A stretch of DNA of 64,000 nucleotides from Candidatus Methylophosphatis haderslevensis (GCA_016711925.1 JADJSA010000007.1:62001-126000); one strand, 5' to 3'. Counted from the stretch's first letter, positions 44,427-53,578 are shown. Made by a program: numbers and translations. Notes: generated by a model not told the origin, from the sequence alone.

Positions 44427-44777
44427 CGGTGGTTCAGCGGGCGCGTCATCGACGTGGTATCGGTCAATAAACGGCGCGCCCGGCCACGCTAACCATGCGG
44501 CGGCAAAAGCCGGAATCCATGGCCTTGCAAAACGTCTGACGTTGGAAGTGGCAGAATTCGGGGTGACGGCCAACCAGATTCCGGCTGCATCGGTACCCAG
44601 AAGGTGATGGCGATTTCGCAGCAGATACTGGAAAGCAAAATCTTGCCGCAGATTCCGGTCGCGCGGCTGGCCCGTCCGGAGGGGATCGCCGGTCCGGTGG
44701 CCGACCTTGCGTCGGACGAGGCGGCGTTTGTCGCCGGTGCAAATTTTTCGATCAACGGCGGTCAGCAAATGTACTGA
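44427..44777 (+). pseudogene. Decayed second phaB (acetoacetyl-CoA reductase) C-terminal half
   Basis: Three frame-broken pieces line up with the last 110 residues of PhaB. From 44427: RWFSGRVIDVVSVN, corresponding to RGWGRIINISSLN of the intact gene. From 44491, in another frame: NHAAAKAGIHGLAKRLTLEV then AEFGVTAN, corresponding to the YSAAK active-site region but with the catalytic Tyr replaced by His. From 44589, back in the first frame: IGTQKVMAIS, ILESKILPQIPVARLARPEG and ending GANFSINGGQQMY with TGA at 44775. The N-terminal 130 residues are missing; the remnant begins 11 bases after the phaC stop. Most of the 466-base gap between phaC and phaB is thus a dead paralogue. The other bases show nothing. 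Confidence 0.85.
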
Positions 44778-44881
44778 CCGCGTTGCAGGCCCTGCAGGCG
44801 AACCGGTGAACGGTCCGGCCTGCGATTGCCCTGCCGGGGAGCGGGGGGGGAAGTTCTCATAGTGACGCAGAGGGGTCCAAA

Positions 44882-45622
44882 ATGACGACAAGGGTAGCGT
44901 TGGTAACGGGAGCATTGGGTGGCATCGGCACGACGATTTGTCAGGAACTGGCCAAGGCGGGGCACAAGGTGGTCGCCGCCGACCTGCCGGGACTGCAGCA
45001 CAAGGATGCATGGGTGGCCGAACAGAAGGCGGCCGGGTTCGACTTCTACGTGGCCGAGGCCAATGTCGCCGAGTACGATTCGTGCAAGGCGATGGTCGAG
45101 AAAGTGGAAAAGGATATCGGCCCGGTCGACATCCTGGTCAACAATGCCGGCATCACGCGCGACAAGTTCTTTCCGAAGATGGACCGGGCGATGTGGGATG
45201 CGGTGATCTCCACCAACCTGACCAGCCTGTTCAACGTCACCCACACGATCTCGCCGAAGATGGCGGAACGCGGCTGGGGCCGGATCATCAACATTTCGTC
45301 GCTCAACGGGGTTCGCGGTCAGGCAGGGCAGATCAACTATTCTGCCGCCAAGGCAGGTTGCCTGGGCTTCACCAAGGCGCTTGCGCTGGAACTGGTTGAA
45401 AAGGGCGTCACCGTCAATGCCGTTGCGCCCGGCTACATCGCGACCAAGATGGTGATGGCGATCCGTGACGACATTCGCGAGAACATCCGCAATTCGATCC
45501 CGATGAAGCGTTTCGGCAAGCCGGAAGAGATCGGCGCCCTGTGCGTCTATCTGGCCTCGGATCTGGCCGGTTTCATCACCGGTGCGACCATCAACATCAA
45601 CGGTGGTATGCATATGTGCTGA
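44882..45622 (+). CDS. phaB: Acetoacetyl-CoA reductase PhaB
   Basis: A 246-residue short-chain dehydrogenase that reduces acetoacetyl-CoA to (R)-3-hydroxybutyryl-CoA with NADPH, feeding PhaC. Seen: nucleotide-binding TGALGGIGTTICQ (residues 9-16), NNAGITRDKFFPKM, catalytic Tyr153 and Lys157 in YSAAKAG, and C-terminal FITGATININGGMHMC. The ATG follows GAGGGG. It is intact, unlike the preceding remnant, and ends in a strong terminator, so phaC and phaB may form one transcript. Confidence 0.96.
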   Translation: MTTRVALVTGALGGIGTTICQELAKAGHKVVAADLPGLQHKDAWVAEQKAAGFDFYVAEANVAEYDSCKAMVEKVEKDIGPVDILVNNAGITRDKFFPKMDRAMWDAVISTNLTSLFNVTHTISPKMAERGWGRIINISSLNGVRGQAGQINYSAAKAGCLGFTKALALELVEKGVTVNAVAPGYIATKMVMAIRDDIRENIRNSIPMKRFGKPEEIGALCVYLASDLAGFITGATININGGMHMC

Positions 45623-45646
45623 TCGGCAGCGCATGCCGCAGATCGA

Positions 45647-45672
45647 AACCCCGCCTGGCGCGGGGTTTTTTT
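45647..45672 (+). terminator. Intrinsic terminator after phaB
   Basis: Stem AACCCCGC (45647-45654) with GCGGGGTT (45660-45667), 5-base loop, then seven T. 25 bases after the phaB stop. Confidence 0.92.
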
Positions 45673-45806
45673 CGTCAGCGAGAATGAATCGAATTCCGGA
45701 CCGCATGGGCCAATTTCCGCCAATGCAAGCCATCGCGGGCAGTACCGAGGCGTCGCCAGCGGCCACCGCCGCGCGGTTTGCATTGCCGCGTGAGATCATC
45801 GCGCCC

Positions 45807-46229
45807 ATGCCAATTGACCGGGAGCGCCCGATACCCATTTCCGTGCCTCTGTACTGCATCTTGAGGGCCGGCGCGCTGCTCGGACTTGCGCTGTCCACCG
45901 CCGCATTGCCCGCGCGTGCGCAGAGTTGCGAGGGTCGGTCGAATCAGGCGCAAATGGTTCAGGCAAATTTTCAGCGGGTCGCCAAGGAAGGCGATTTGGT
46001 GTCGGCGCTGGATTACGCCGAGCGCGCACAGCGTGGGCTCGAACAACTGGCAGCGCAGGCAAGGCGCTGCGGCTGCGAAGCGGCACAGCGGCGATTCGAG
46101 GATGCTGCGGGCGAGATGCGACGCGCGAAGGCCGCCGAATCGCGCATGGTGGTGCGCGAGGTCGCCACCCGTGCCGCGGCCACCTTCGATTCCGCCATGG
46201 CCGAGCAGAGGAAATGCGCCGGTCTCTGA
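45807..46229 (+). CDS. Small exported protein with coiled-coil character
   Basis: 140 residues from ATG 45807. A signal peptide (ILRAGALLGLALSTAALPAR then AQ) precedes a helical mature part (NFQRVAKEGDLVSALDYAER, GLEQLAAQARRCGCEAAQRR, FEDAAGEMRRAKAAESRMVV) with a CGC pair. The helical, Ala/Glu/Arg-rich composition resembles other short periplasmic proteins; no family is recognised. Longer frames that start upstream run through the phaB terminator and are unlikely. Confidence 0.6.
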   Translation: MPIDRERPIPISVPLYCILRAGALLGLALSTAALPARAQSCEGRSNQAQMVQANFQRVAKEGDLVSALDYAERAQRGLEQLAAQARRCGCEAAQRRFEDAAGEMRRAKAAESRMVVREVATRAAATFDSAMAEQRKCAGL

Positions 46230-46770
46230 ACGCCGCGACCGTCAAGCACCAAGACTTTTGAGGGGTTGCCCGCGCTGCCGACCGGCTGCCTGCAAACGGA
46301 CTGGGCGCCGGGTTGTCTGCAACCGAGTCAGGCGCTGCGCCCGGCGTCCGACCTTTGCGAGACACGAGGATTGCCTGATCGGGTCGCCGTTTGCGCGATG
46401 GCCGATCGATCCGGCTTCCGCCGTGGCGCCGGATGCCATGCAGCCGGACGACACCTGCCGTTGCGGAATTCGCTTTCCCGCCGCGCAACATATTGCCACC
46501 CTGTCTCCTGACCGCCCGGCCCGCTGACCCGGCGAGACGAATCGTCGAATGTTGCAGATTTTGCAACAGGGTTCCCGTCCGCATCGGAACGCTTCGCCGG
46601 AATTGTTGCGCGCGTTCCGGCTGCGGATGTAATGTACGGACGATTGTCACGAAAGCGATGATGGGGACGCAGCCGGCAATGCGCTGGCTGCGCCACAAAG
46701 TACGGTAGACGTTCGCCGGTACGTTTGCACACTGCAGGCGCGGTCAAGACATCGAGTACGACGAATCGAA
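46230..46770. other. 541-base gap upstream of the GGDEF-EAL gene
   Basis: No supported gene. A perfect 7-base inverted repeat TGTTGCA-GATTT-TGCAACA lies at 46550-46568 and could be an operator for the downstream gene. Open frames on the minus strand across this gap read as composition, not as a protein family. No clear promoter was assigned. Confidence 0.45.
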
Positions 46771-49737
46771 ATGGCCGGAGAAAATGCAGAACGGCGGACT
46801 GCTGCACGCGTGAAAGCGCCGCCGGCGCATCTTGTGGTCGGCGTCGGCTCCCCGGCGGGTGGTATGGAGGCGCTCGCCGCGCTGTTCGGCAATCTGCCTG
46901 CCGATCAGCACATCTCCTGTGTGGTGGGACACTGCCTGTCGCCCAGCGATCGCCGTCGGCTCGTCGAACTGATCGGCCGCGAGACCGGAATGACGGTCAA
47001 GGAAATCGAGCCTGGCGAAGTGGCGGCGGGCAACACGGTGTATGTCGCGCCGGCCAATCACGGCGTGGTTCTGCGCGACGGCAAACTGCACCTGCTGGCG
47101 CGTGCAGCGGACAAGGACGGGGCCGCAATGGTCGTCGCGATTGAACCCCAGCCGGCAATTGCAGGCCCTGCGCAAGTCGTGTCGCCCGGCGATCGGCCGG
47201 AATTTGAGTTGGACGACGACTCGCCCGGCACACCCGAGCACCTGCAATCCCTGATCGATGAATTGGCGACCGTCAATGGCGAATTGGTGGCGGAGAATTT
47301 CGAACTTGAACGCCAGAATCACGATCTTTCGTCGCTGCTGAACACTATCGGCCTTCCGGTTCTGGAGGTCGACGCAGATCTGCGATTGACCCGCTTCAAC
47401 GAGGCCGCCGCGCGGTTGCTGCAACTTCGGGACACAGAACCCGGCAGCCGGTTCAGCCACATCGAACTGCCGGCGTGGGCGGCAGAATTGACGCGCCATG
47501 TCTCGCTTCTGTTCAGCCGCCGAGCGCCGCGTGCGCTTCATCTGAGCGACGGACGGCGGCGATTCTCGCTGGTCTCGTATGCCGCCGCGGCAGCACCTGG
47601 CGGAACGAGCAGGGCCGTGCTATGCCTTGTGGATACGACGCGTGCCGACGCCACGGCGCAGGTGCTGAGCGACCAGCAGGAGCAGTTGATGGCGATCCTC
47701 AACAGTTCGGCCGACGCGATCCGCCTGCTCGACCGCGAGGGCAGGCTGGTATACGCCAACGATGCGCTGTTTTCCCTGCTCGACCTGCCCCAGCGCCGGC
47801 GCGGCAATGGCGGCGCGATACCGCGCATTCCGGCCGCCATCGCGCGGGGCTGGCGCGAGCACGATCGCAGGGCGCTCGCCGGATCGGATTCGTGCGCGCT
47901 GGTGGAAGAGCGCGTGCAGGTCGGCGCAAGCGAGCGGCTGCTGGAGACGCGGCGCGTCCCGATCCGCGGCGAGGACGGCGAGATCCGGTTGCTCTGCGCG
48001 ACATCCTCCGACGTTACCGAACGCCGACGCGGCGAGTCGCAATTGCGGCTCGCCGCGCAGGTCTTCGAGGCCAGCGGTGAGGCGATCATGATTACCGATG
48101 CCGTCGGTACCATCATCAGCATCAATCCTGCATTTACCCGGATCACCGGTTACGCGCCTGACGACGTCATCGGCCGCACGCCGCGCATCCTGAGTTCGGG
48201 CCGGCAGGACAAGGCGTTCTACCAGCAGATGTGGAAGGCCATCGGCGAAGCCGGGCGCTGGCAGGGCGAGATCTGGAACCGGCGCAAGGATGGCGAAGTG
48301 TTTCCCGAATGGGTGTCGATCAGCGCCGTCGCCCACGAGGGCGAAGGGGGCGGCCCGCGCAACTACATCGCGATCTATACCGACATTTCCGAACGCAAGG
48401 CTTCGGAAGAGCGCGTGCGCCACCTGGCACAGTACGACTTTCTGACCGATCTGCCCAACCGCGCGCTGTTCGCCGACCGGCTCAAGCAGGCAATCGGCGC
48501 CGCGCAGCGCGACGGTTCGCGGCTGGCGCTGATGTTCATCGACCTCGACCACTTCAAGACGATCAACGATTCGCTTGGCCACAACGTCGGCGACATGCTG
48601 TTGCGCGAAGTGGCGCAACGCCTGGCGTCGGTGATCCGCGTTTCGGACACCGTCAGCCGGCAGGGCGGCGACGAGTTTCTGGTGCTCGCGCCGCGGATCG
48701 AGAGCCCGAACGACGCCGCCCGCATCGCGCAGAAACTGACCGAATCGATTGCCGAACCCTTCCATCTGGAGGGCCGCAAACTGGTCGTCACGCCGAGCAT
48801 CGGCATCGCGTTGTTTCCCGATGACGGCACCGACATGGGGAACCTGATCCGCAACGCCGACGCCGCCATGTATCACGCCAAACAGCACGGACGCAACGCC
48901 TACCAGTTCTTCACCGCGGACATGAACGCGCGGGCGATGGAACGGCTGACGATGGAGACCCATCTGCGGCACGCAATCGAGGACCGGCAACTGGTGCTCT
49001 ACTACCAGCCGCAGGTCAGCCTTGCATCGGGGGCGATCGTCGCGGTCGAGGCGTTGATCCGCTGGAACCATCCGGAACTCGGGCTGGTTCTGCCGGCGCG
49101 TTTCATCCCGGTGGCCGAGGAGACCGGCCAGGTGACCAACATCGGCGAGTGGGTGCTGCGAACCGCCACCGCGCAAATCATGAGCTGGCAGAGCCGGGGC
49201 ATGCCACCGGTTCCGGTCGCGGTCAACCTGTCGGCGCTGCAGTTCAAGCAGGGGCGGCTGCACGACCAGGTTGCCGACGCCCTTGCCGCGGCCGGGCTCG
49301 AGCCGCGCTACCTGCAGCTCGAAATGACCGAAAGCGTGCTGATGACCGAGGGCGAGGCCACGGCGACGAGCATGGCCGCGTTGCGCGCAATGGAGATCGA
49401 ATTTGCCATCGACGATTTCGGCACCGGCTATTCCAGCCTGGCCTACCTCAACCGGTTTCGCGTCGGCAAGCTCAAGATCGACCAGTCCTTCATTCGCGAC
49501 CTGCGCAGCGGCAACGACAGCCGCAAGATCGTCGCCGCGATCATCGGGCTGGCCAAGAGTCTGGGCCTGCGCGTGCTTGCCGAGGGCGTCGAAACCGGCT
49601 GGCAGGCCGATTTCCTGCGCGCCAGCGGATGCGATGAAGTGCAAGGTTTCCTCTTCGGCAGGCCGATGGCCGCGGCGCATTTCGAACAGTTTCTCGCAGG
49701 CGGCCAGTTCGACATCGGCGGGGTTTTCGACGCCTGA
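46771..49737 (+). CDS. CheB-like/PAS/GGDEF/EAL cyclic-di-GMP protein
   Basis: A 988-residue soluble signalling protein. The N-terminal 110 residues resemble the start of a CheB methylesterase domain (LVVGVGSPAGGMEALAALFG, NTVYVAPANHGVVLRDGKLH), but the nucleophile position of GASxGG reads SPAGG, with Pro for the catalytic Ser, and the domain looks truncated. A coiled stretch follows (VNGELVAENFELERQNHDL), then PAS domains (about 190-290, 305-415, 425-550). The GGDEF domain has RQGGDEFLVL at 632-636 and an RVSD I-site. The EAL domain has AVEALIRWNHPEL (Glu760), AIDDFGTGYSSLAYL and LKIDQSFIRDL. Both enzymatic cores look intact, so it could make and degrade cyclic-di-GMP according to input. Transcribed alone; no chemotaxis gene is nearby. 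Confidence 0.9.
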   Translation: MAGENAERRTAARVKAPPAHLVVGVGSPAGGMEALAALFGNLPADQHISCVVGHCLSPSDRRRLVELIGRETGMTVKEIEPGEVAAGNTVYVAPANHGVVLRDGKLHLLARAADKDGAAMVVAIEPQPAIAGPAQVVSPGDRPEFELDDDSPGTPEHLQSLIDELATVNGELVAENFELERQNHDLSSLLNTIGLPVLEVDADLRLTRFNEAAARLLQLRDTEPGSRFSHIELPAWAAELTRHVSLLFSRRAPRALHLSDGRRRFSLVSYAAAAAPGGTSRAVLCLVDTTRADATAQVLSDQQEQLMAILNSSADAIRLLDREGRLVYANDALFSLLDLPQRRRGNGGAIPRIPAAIARGWREHDRRALAGSDSCALVEERVQVGASERLLETRRVPIRGEDGEIRLLCATSSDVTERRRGESQLRLAAQVFEASGEAIMITDAVGTIISINPAFTRITGYAPDDVIGRTPRILSSGRQDKAFYQQMWKAIGEAGRWQGEIWNRRKDGEVFPEWVSISAVAHEGEGGGPRNYIAIYTDISERKASEERVRHLAQYDFLTDLPNRALFADRLKQAIGAAQRDGSRLALMFIDLDHFKTINDSLGHNVGDMLLREVAQRLASVIRVSDTVSRQGGDEFLVLAPRIESPNDAARIAQKLTESIAEPFHLEGRKLVVTPSIGIALFPDDGTDMGNLIRNADAAMYHAKQHGRNAYQFFTADMNARAMERLTMETHLRHAIEDRQLVLYYQPQVSLASGAIVAVEALIRWNHPELGLVLPARFIPVAEETGQVTNIGEWVLRTATAQIMSWQSRGMPPVPVAVNLSALQFKQGRLHDQVADALAAAGLEPRYLQLEMTESVLMTEGEATATSMAALRAMEIEFAIDDFGTGYSSLAYLNRFRVGKLKIDQSFIRDLRSGNDSRKIVAAIIGLAKSLGLRVLAEGVETGWQADFLRASGCDEVQGFLFGRPMAAAHFEQFLAGGQFDIGGVFDA

Positions 49738-49789
49738 GTCGTGGCGCCCTGGCAGGGCCGACCATCGGCCGCCCTGTGCCGGCCCGGAC

Positions 49790-49825
49790 GGCATGCCTGA
49801 GAGCCAGCATCCATGCGGGTCCTGG
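49790..49825. repeat. Dispersed repeat, half copy F
   Basis: GGCATGCCTGAGAGCCAGCA followed by TCCATGCGGGTCCTG is a right-type half, between the convergent GGDEF-EAL gene and the hypothetical gene at 49871. Confidence 0.55.
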
Positions 49826-49870
49826 CTTGGCCCGCGGAGTGGTCGCGGGCCGCCTTGCGGGGTTTGCGGG

Positions 49871-50341
49871 CTACAGCACCGCCGGATAGCGGCGGCAGGC
49901 GGCGCGCAGCAGCGCCAGTGCGGTGAGCAGGCGCTGACAGCACGGCGCAGAACCGGCATCCGCCCGCAGCGCGGCAGTGTGGGTCGCCAGGTCGTTCTCG
50001 AAGCGCATGAGCGCGGCGTCCGCCGCCGGCCGCCAGGGGTCGATCGCGTCGAACCGGGCGCGCAGCTCGCGGCGCATTTCGTCGGACAGGCCGGTCAGCG
50101 CATCGATCCGGACCGATACCGCCAGCCGGCAGCGCCGGACGCGCGCGACGATGCTCTCGAAGGCGCCATCCTCGGGCGTTGCGCCGGGTGCCACGCGGGC
50201 TGTCGACTCCTCGCTCGCACGCAGCCCCTCGAAGACGGCGCGCGTGCGGCGCTGTTGGCGGCGCATCAGGTGAAGCCGGTCCCGCCGGTGATCGAGATCG
50301 GCGCAGGACACGTTGCGCCGGCTGTGATCGTCGAGAAACAT
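49871..50341 (-). CDS. Hypothetical protein
   Basis: 156 residues from ATG 50341 (MFLDDHSRRNVSCADLDHRR), rich in Arg and Ala and probably all helical (LHLMRRQQRRTRAVFEGLRA, MRRELRARFDAIDPWRPAAD). It ends CCQRLLTALALLRAACRRYP. No membrane segment, signal or known motif. The ribosome site GGAGCCCCCA is weak. It follows the ceramidase-like gene on the same strand (71 bases). Coding status is likely but not certain. Confidence 0.5.
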   Translation of the reverse strand: MFLDDHSRRNVSCADLDHRRDRLHLMRRQQRRTRAVFEGLRASEESTARVAPGATPEDGAFESIVARVRRCRLAVSVRIDALTGLSDEMRRELRARFDAIDPWRPAADAALMRFENDLATHTAALRADAGSAPCCQRLLTALALLRAACRRYPAVL

Positions 50342-50412
50342 TGGGGGCTCCTGGTTGCGTCTCGGTCGCCAGATTGCCTGCAAGCCCGGTGCGGATCAAT
50401 AGACTGTTCGGC

Positions 50413-51084
50413 TTAGGCCGAACGAACTGCGGGCGTCCCGGCAACGCCGAAGCGCAACGCGCTGGCGAGCCGGTAGAGCACCCAGGCGGTCAGTAGATGC
50501 CAGACAAAATGGGTGCCCCAGGGCCAGGCTGCGCACAGCCCGAGGTCGGCCGTGCGCGCGGCGAGCGCCAGTACGAACACCAGCGCCGCCGCGCGCATCA
50601 TGCGTCCGGCCACCGGGGCGACGCGCAGCGCATGGGCGGTCAATACGGCGAGCGCGACCAGTGTCGGCACGTAGAACGCGGAGCCGTTGAGCAGGCCGGC
50701 CGGCAGCAGCGCCGCAGCGGCGCGGTCGCAGAGCAGGAAGCCGGCCGCTGCCGCTACCGCCGCCCGGCGCGGCCAGCCCGCGATCACGCGCAGGAAGAAC
50801 ACCAGATAGACCAGGTTGAACAGGCCGATGGCGGCAACGTCGAGAATGTTCGCCCAGCGTGTGGCGACGCAGTGGAAAGCCACGCTCGCCGTGCCGACCA
50901 GTGCGATCAGCAGCGCCAGCAGGCGCATCCGTCCGGCGAGCCCGGGTGCGGCGGCCGCGCCTTCGGCCCCGAGCTTCCAGGCGAACCAGAAATAGCCGGC
51001 ATTCGACACCACGTTCAGCGGCTCGGCCCACAGGCCGGGGCCGATCCGTTCGCAGTACAGCAGCAGGGGCGCGTTCAGATCCAT
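50413..51084 (-). CDS. Ceramidase-family (CREST) integral membrane protein
   Basis: A 223-residue protein with about seven membrane segments. It opens YCERIGPGLWAEPLNVVSNA with the family's E-x-x-N-x-x-S-N pattern, has SVAFHCVATRWANILDVAAI with the His/Asp zinc ligands, and ends GTHFVWHLLTAWVLYRLA with the paired His. Alkaline ceramidases and related CREST hydrolases use these residues to bind zinc and cleave lipid amides. The bacterial substrate is unknown, and sphingolipids are not implied. The hemolysin III homologue at 59597 belongs to the same superfamily. Confidence 0.8.
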   Translation of the reverse strand: MDLNAPLLLYCERIGPGLWAEPLNVVSNAGYFWFAWKLGAEGAAAAPGLAGRMRLLALLIALVGTASVAFHCVATRWANILDVAAIGLFNLVYLVFFLRVIAGWPRRAAVAAAAGFLLCDRAAAALLPAGLLNGSAFYVPTLVALAVLTAHALRVAPVAGRMMRAAALVFVLALAARTADLGLCAAWPWGTHFVWHLLTAWVLYRLASALRFGVAGTPAVRSA

Positions 51085-51120
51085 CGGCTATCGGCCGGCG
51101 CTTGGCCGGGCGACGCTGCC

Positions 51121-51228
51121 CTGCAGGCCGCGTGGAATGGTCATCCCGGGCATGGCATGCCGGTGTGCCGCGTGAACAGACGCTCTCCGGGCAGGCATGC
51201 CGGAGAGCGAGTATCCATGCGGGTAGCA
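51121..51228. repeat. Dispersed palindromic repeat, compound copy G
   Basis: A left-type half CTGCAGGCCGCGTGGAATGG starts at 51121. It is followed by a palindrome whose inner arms CGCTCTCCGG (51181-51190) and CCGGAGAGCG (51200-51209) match perfectly and whose outer parts (GCCGCGTGAACAGA and GTATCCATGCGGG) match imperfectly. One and a half units sit in the 167-base gap between cysQ and the ceramidase-like gene. Confidence 0.75.
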
Positions 51229-51251
51229 GGGCATCGGCAAGCGGTGCGCGG

Positions 51252-52022
51252 TTATCCGGCTGCGGCGATGAAATGCGGATTCTCGAACCCCGGCTTGCCG
51301 TACAGGAGAACGTCGCCCGCCAGGGTGGTGAGTTTGCCGCCGGCCGCGCGCAGCACCGCGTCGCCGCCGGCGGTGTCCCATTCCATTGTCGTGCCCAGGC
51401 GTGGATAGAGGTCGGCTTCGCCGGCGGCGACCAGACACAGTTTCAGCGACGAGCCGGCGTGGCGCAGTTGCGCCACCTTGCGGCCGGCGAGAAAAGCGCC
51501 CAGCGCTGCCGCGTCGCCGTGCGAACGGCTGGCCACCACCGTAAGCCCCTGCGCGGGCGGCGTGCGGCAGGCAATCGAACGGCGCGCGCCGGCCTCCTCG
51601 ACAAATGCGCCGCCAGCGTCGTGGCCGGCGAACAGGCGGCCCAGTGCCGGCGCCAGCACCACGCCGAGAGTCGGGCGGCGCTGCTCGATCAGCGCCACAT
51701 TGACGGTGAATTCGCCGTTGCGGCCGATGAATTCGCGCGTGCCGTCTAGCGCATCGACCAGCCAGAACATGTCGCCGGTTTGCGGCTGGCCGCCGCCTGC
51801 AACCGCTTCTTCGGCCACCACGGGAATGCCGGGCGTCAGGCGCGCCAGCGCGTCGACCAGCAGCGCCTCGGCGCGTTCGTCGGCCACGGTGACCGGCGAG
51901 GCGTCCGCCTTGTCGCGCACCGCGAAGTCGGTCGCGTAGACGGCGAGAATCGCCGCGCCAGCGCGGCGCACCTCGGGGATCAGGGCGTCGAGCAATGACC
52001 TGCGGTCGGGACTGGCAATCAT
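51252..52022 (-). CDS. cysQ: 3'(2'),5'-bisphosphate nucleotidase CysQ
   Basis: A 256-residue inositol-monophosphatase-fold enzyme that removes the 3' phosphate from PAP/PAPS, clearing an inhibitor of sulfate assimilation. Motifs: VVAEEAVAGGG (first acidic metal ligand), WLVDALDGTREFIGRNGEFT (D-x-D-G-T-x-x-F metal site) and TMEWDTAGGDAVLRAAGG (W-D-x-A/G-G). The ATG is at 52022. It is downstream of the RND outer-membrane gene by 83 bases on the same strand, with no functional link expected. The 3' side carries the repeat. Confidence 0.93.
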   Translation of the reverse strand: MIASPDRRSLLDALIPEVRRAGAAILAVYATDFAVRDKADASPVTVADERAEALLVDALARLTPGIPVVAEEAVAGGGQPQTGDMFWLVDALDGTREFIGRNGEFTVNVALIEQRRPTLGVVLAPALGRLFAGHDAGGAFVEEAGARRSIACRTPPAQGLTVVASRSHGDAAALGAFLAGRKVAQLRHAGSSLKLCLVAAGEADLYPRLGTTMEWDTAGGDAVLRAAGGKLTTLAGDVLLYGKPGFENPHFIAAAG

Positions 52023-52105
52023 GGTGCCGCTCGGGCGTGGATCGGGCGTGGCGCGAACGCGGCGGGGCCTGGCGACTCGGCGGGCTCGGTTGCGCGCCCG
52101 GCGCG

Positions 52106-53578
52106 CTAAGGCGCAGGCGCGCCGGGCGGGAGATCCTGCCCGGCGACCGGCGGCGCCCACCCGCCACCGAGCGCGGCATAGAGGCCGACTGCCGCGCCGA
52201 GTTGCGCCTGGCGGTTGCGCAGGTAGGCGAGCGTGCTGTCGTTGGCGCTGCGCTGCGCATCGAGCACTTCGAGATAGGGCGAATAGCCTGCTTCGTAACG
52301 CTTCTGCGCCAGCCCCAGGGTCCGCCCCGCCGCATCCATCTGTTCTTTCTGGGCCTGGGTCGCACGCGCGTATTGCTCGGCGGCGGTGAGTGCATCGCGC
52401 ACCTCGCCGAAGGCGGTGCGCACCGTTTGCAGGTAACCGGCGAGCGCCTGCTTTTGCTGCGCGGTGGCCTGGTCGACCCGTGCGGCGCGCTTGCCGGCGT
52501 CGAACAACGGCAAGTCGAGCGTAAGGCCGAGCGACCAGATCGAAGCGGGCCCCGAGAACAGTTTGGACAACTCCTTGCTCTGGCTGCCCAGATTGCCGGT
52601 GAGCGAAATCGACGGGAAGTGCTGCGCCTTGACCACGCCGATCTGTGCGTTGGCGGCGGCCAGCTGCGATTCGGCCTGGCGCACGTCCGGCCGCGCGTCG
52701 AGCAGGGCGGACGGCAGTCCGGCCGGCGGCAGCGGTGGTGCCGGCAGCGCGCGCAGGTCGCCTTGCGGCACGCGCAATTCGAGATCGCCGCTGAGTATGC
52801 CAAGCTGATGCTCGGCGACCTCGCGCTGGCGCTGCAGTTCGGCGATCTGCGCGCGCACGCTCGCCGCGGCACCGAGCGCCTGCTCGAGGTCGAGGTCGGA
52901 GACCAGGCCGCGCGCCGAACGGCTGCGCACGATGCGCTGGTTCTCCTCGCGCAGCGCCAGCGTTTCGCGCGACACCGCGAGTTGCGCGTCGAGCGCGCGC
53001 AGGTTGAGCCAGGTGTTGGTGATCTGGCTGACCAGCGTCAGGGCGACGGTATCGCGCGCATTGCGCGTGGCCAGCGCTTGGGCGCGCGCCGCTTCGGAGG
53101 CGCGCCGCAGCTTGCCCCAGAAATCCAGTTCGAACGCAGTGGACAGCGCCGCCTGGAAGTTGCTGCGGAGCAGCGGCGTGCCCGCCGGCAATGGCGTGCC
53201 GGATACGCCGCTGATGCGCGTGCGGCTGGCATTGGCGCCGAGGTCCACCTCGGGGAACAGGGCCGAACCGGCCTCGCGCAGCACCGCATCGGCCTGCTCG
53301 ATTCGTGCCGCCGCGACCTGCAGGTTGGCGTTGTCGACCAGCGCCTGGTCGATCAGGCGGTCGAGCGACTGATCCTGAAACAGCTTCCACCAGCCACGCT
53401 CGATCGCCGGGCTCGCCACCGGCGCGGCGGCGGCCGCTTCGCCGAAGCTGGCCGGCAAGGCAATTTCGGGACGGCGATAGTCCGGCCCGACCGCGCAGCC
53501 GGCAAGCGTGGCGGCTAGCGTGGCGGCAAGCACGGACGCATGAGCCGGCCGCAGCGCCCGCATCGGCTTGCCGTTCAT
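52106..53578 (-). CDS. RND efflux outer-membrane factor (OprM/NodT family lipoprotein)
   Basis: A 490-residue TolC-like channel. The lipoprotein signal SVLAATLAATLAGCAVGPDY is followed by the opening of the family (RRPEIALPASF, GWWKLFQDQSLDRLIDQAL). Two repeats of the helical barrel follow (IEQADAVLREAGSALFPEVD, RPDVRQAESQLAAANAQIGV, LFDAGKRAARVDQATAQQKQ). It forms the outer-membrane duct of the tripartite pump. The ATG overlaps the stop of the inner-membrane pump by 4 bases (ATGA). Confidence 0.95.
   Translation of the reverse strand: MNGKPMRALRPAHASVLAATLAATLAGCAVGPDYRRPEIALPASFGEAAAAAPVASPAIERGWWKLFQDQSLDRLIDQALVDNANLQVAAARIEQADAVLREAGSALFPEVDLGANASRTRISGVSGTPLPAGTPLLRSNFQAALSTAFELDFWGKLRRASEAARAQALATRNARDTVALTLVSQITNTWLNLRALDAQLAVSRETLALREENQRIVRSRSARGLVSDLDLEQALGAAASVRAQIAELQRQREVAEHQLGILSGDLELRVPQGDLRALPAPPLPPAGLPSALLDARPDVRQAESQLAAANAQIGVVKAQHFPSISLTGNLGSQSKELSKLFSGPASIWSLGLTLDLPLFDAGKRAARVDQATAQQKQALAGYLQTVRTAFGEVRDALTAAEQYARATQAQKEQMDAAGRTLGLAQKRYEAGYSPYLEVLDAQRSANDSTLAYLRNRQAQLGAAVGLYAALGGGWAPPVAGQDLPPGAPAP

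Noticed and set aside
44489..44755. A minus-strand small gene between phaC and phaB
   Set aside because: The plus strand carries the decayed phaB, which explains the conservation-like composition.
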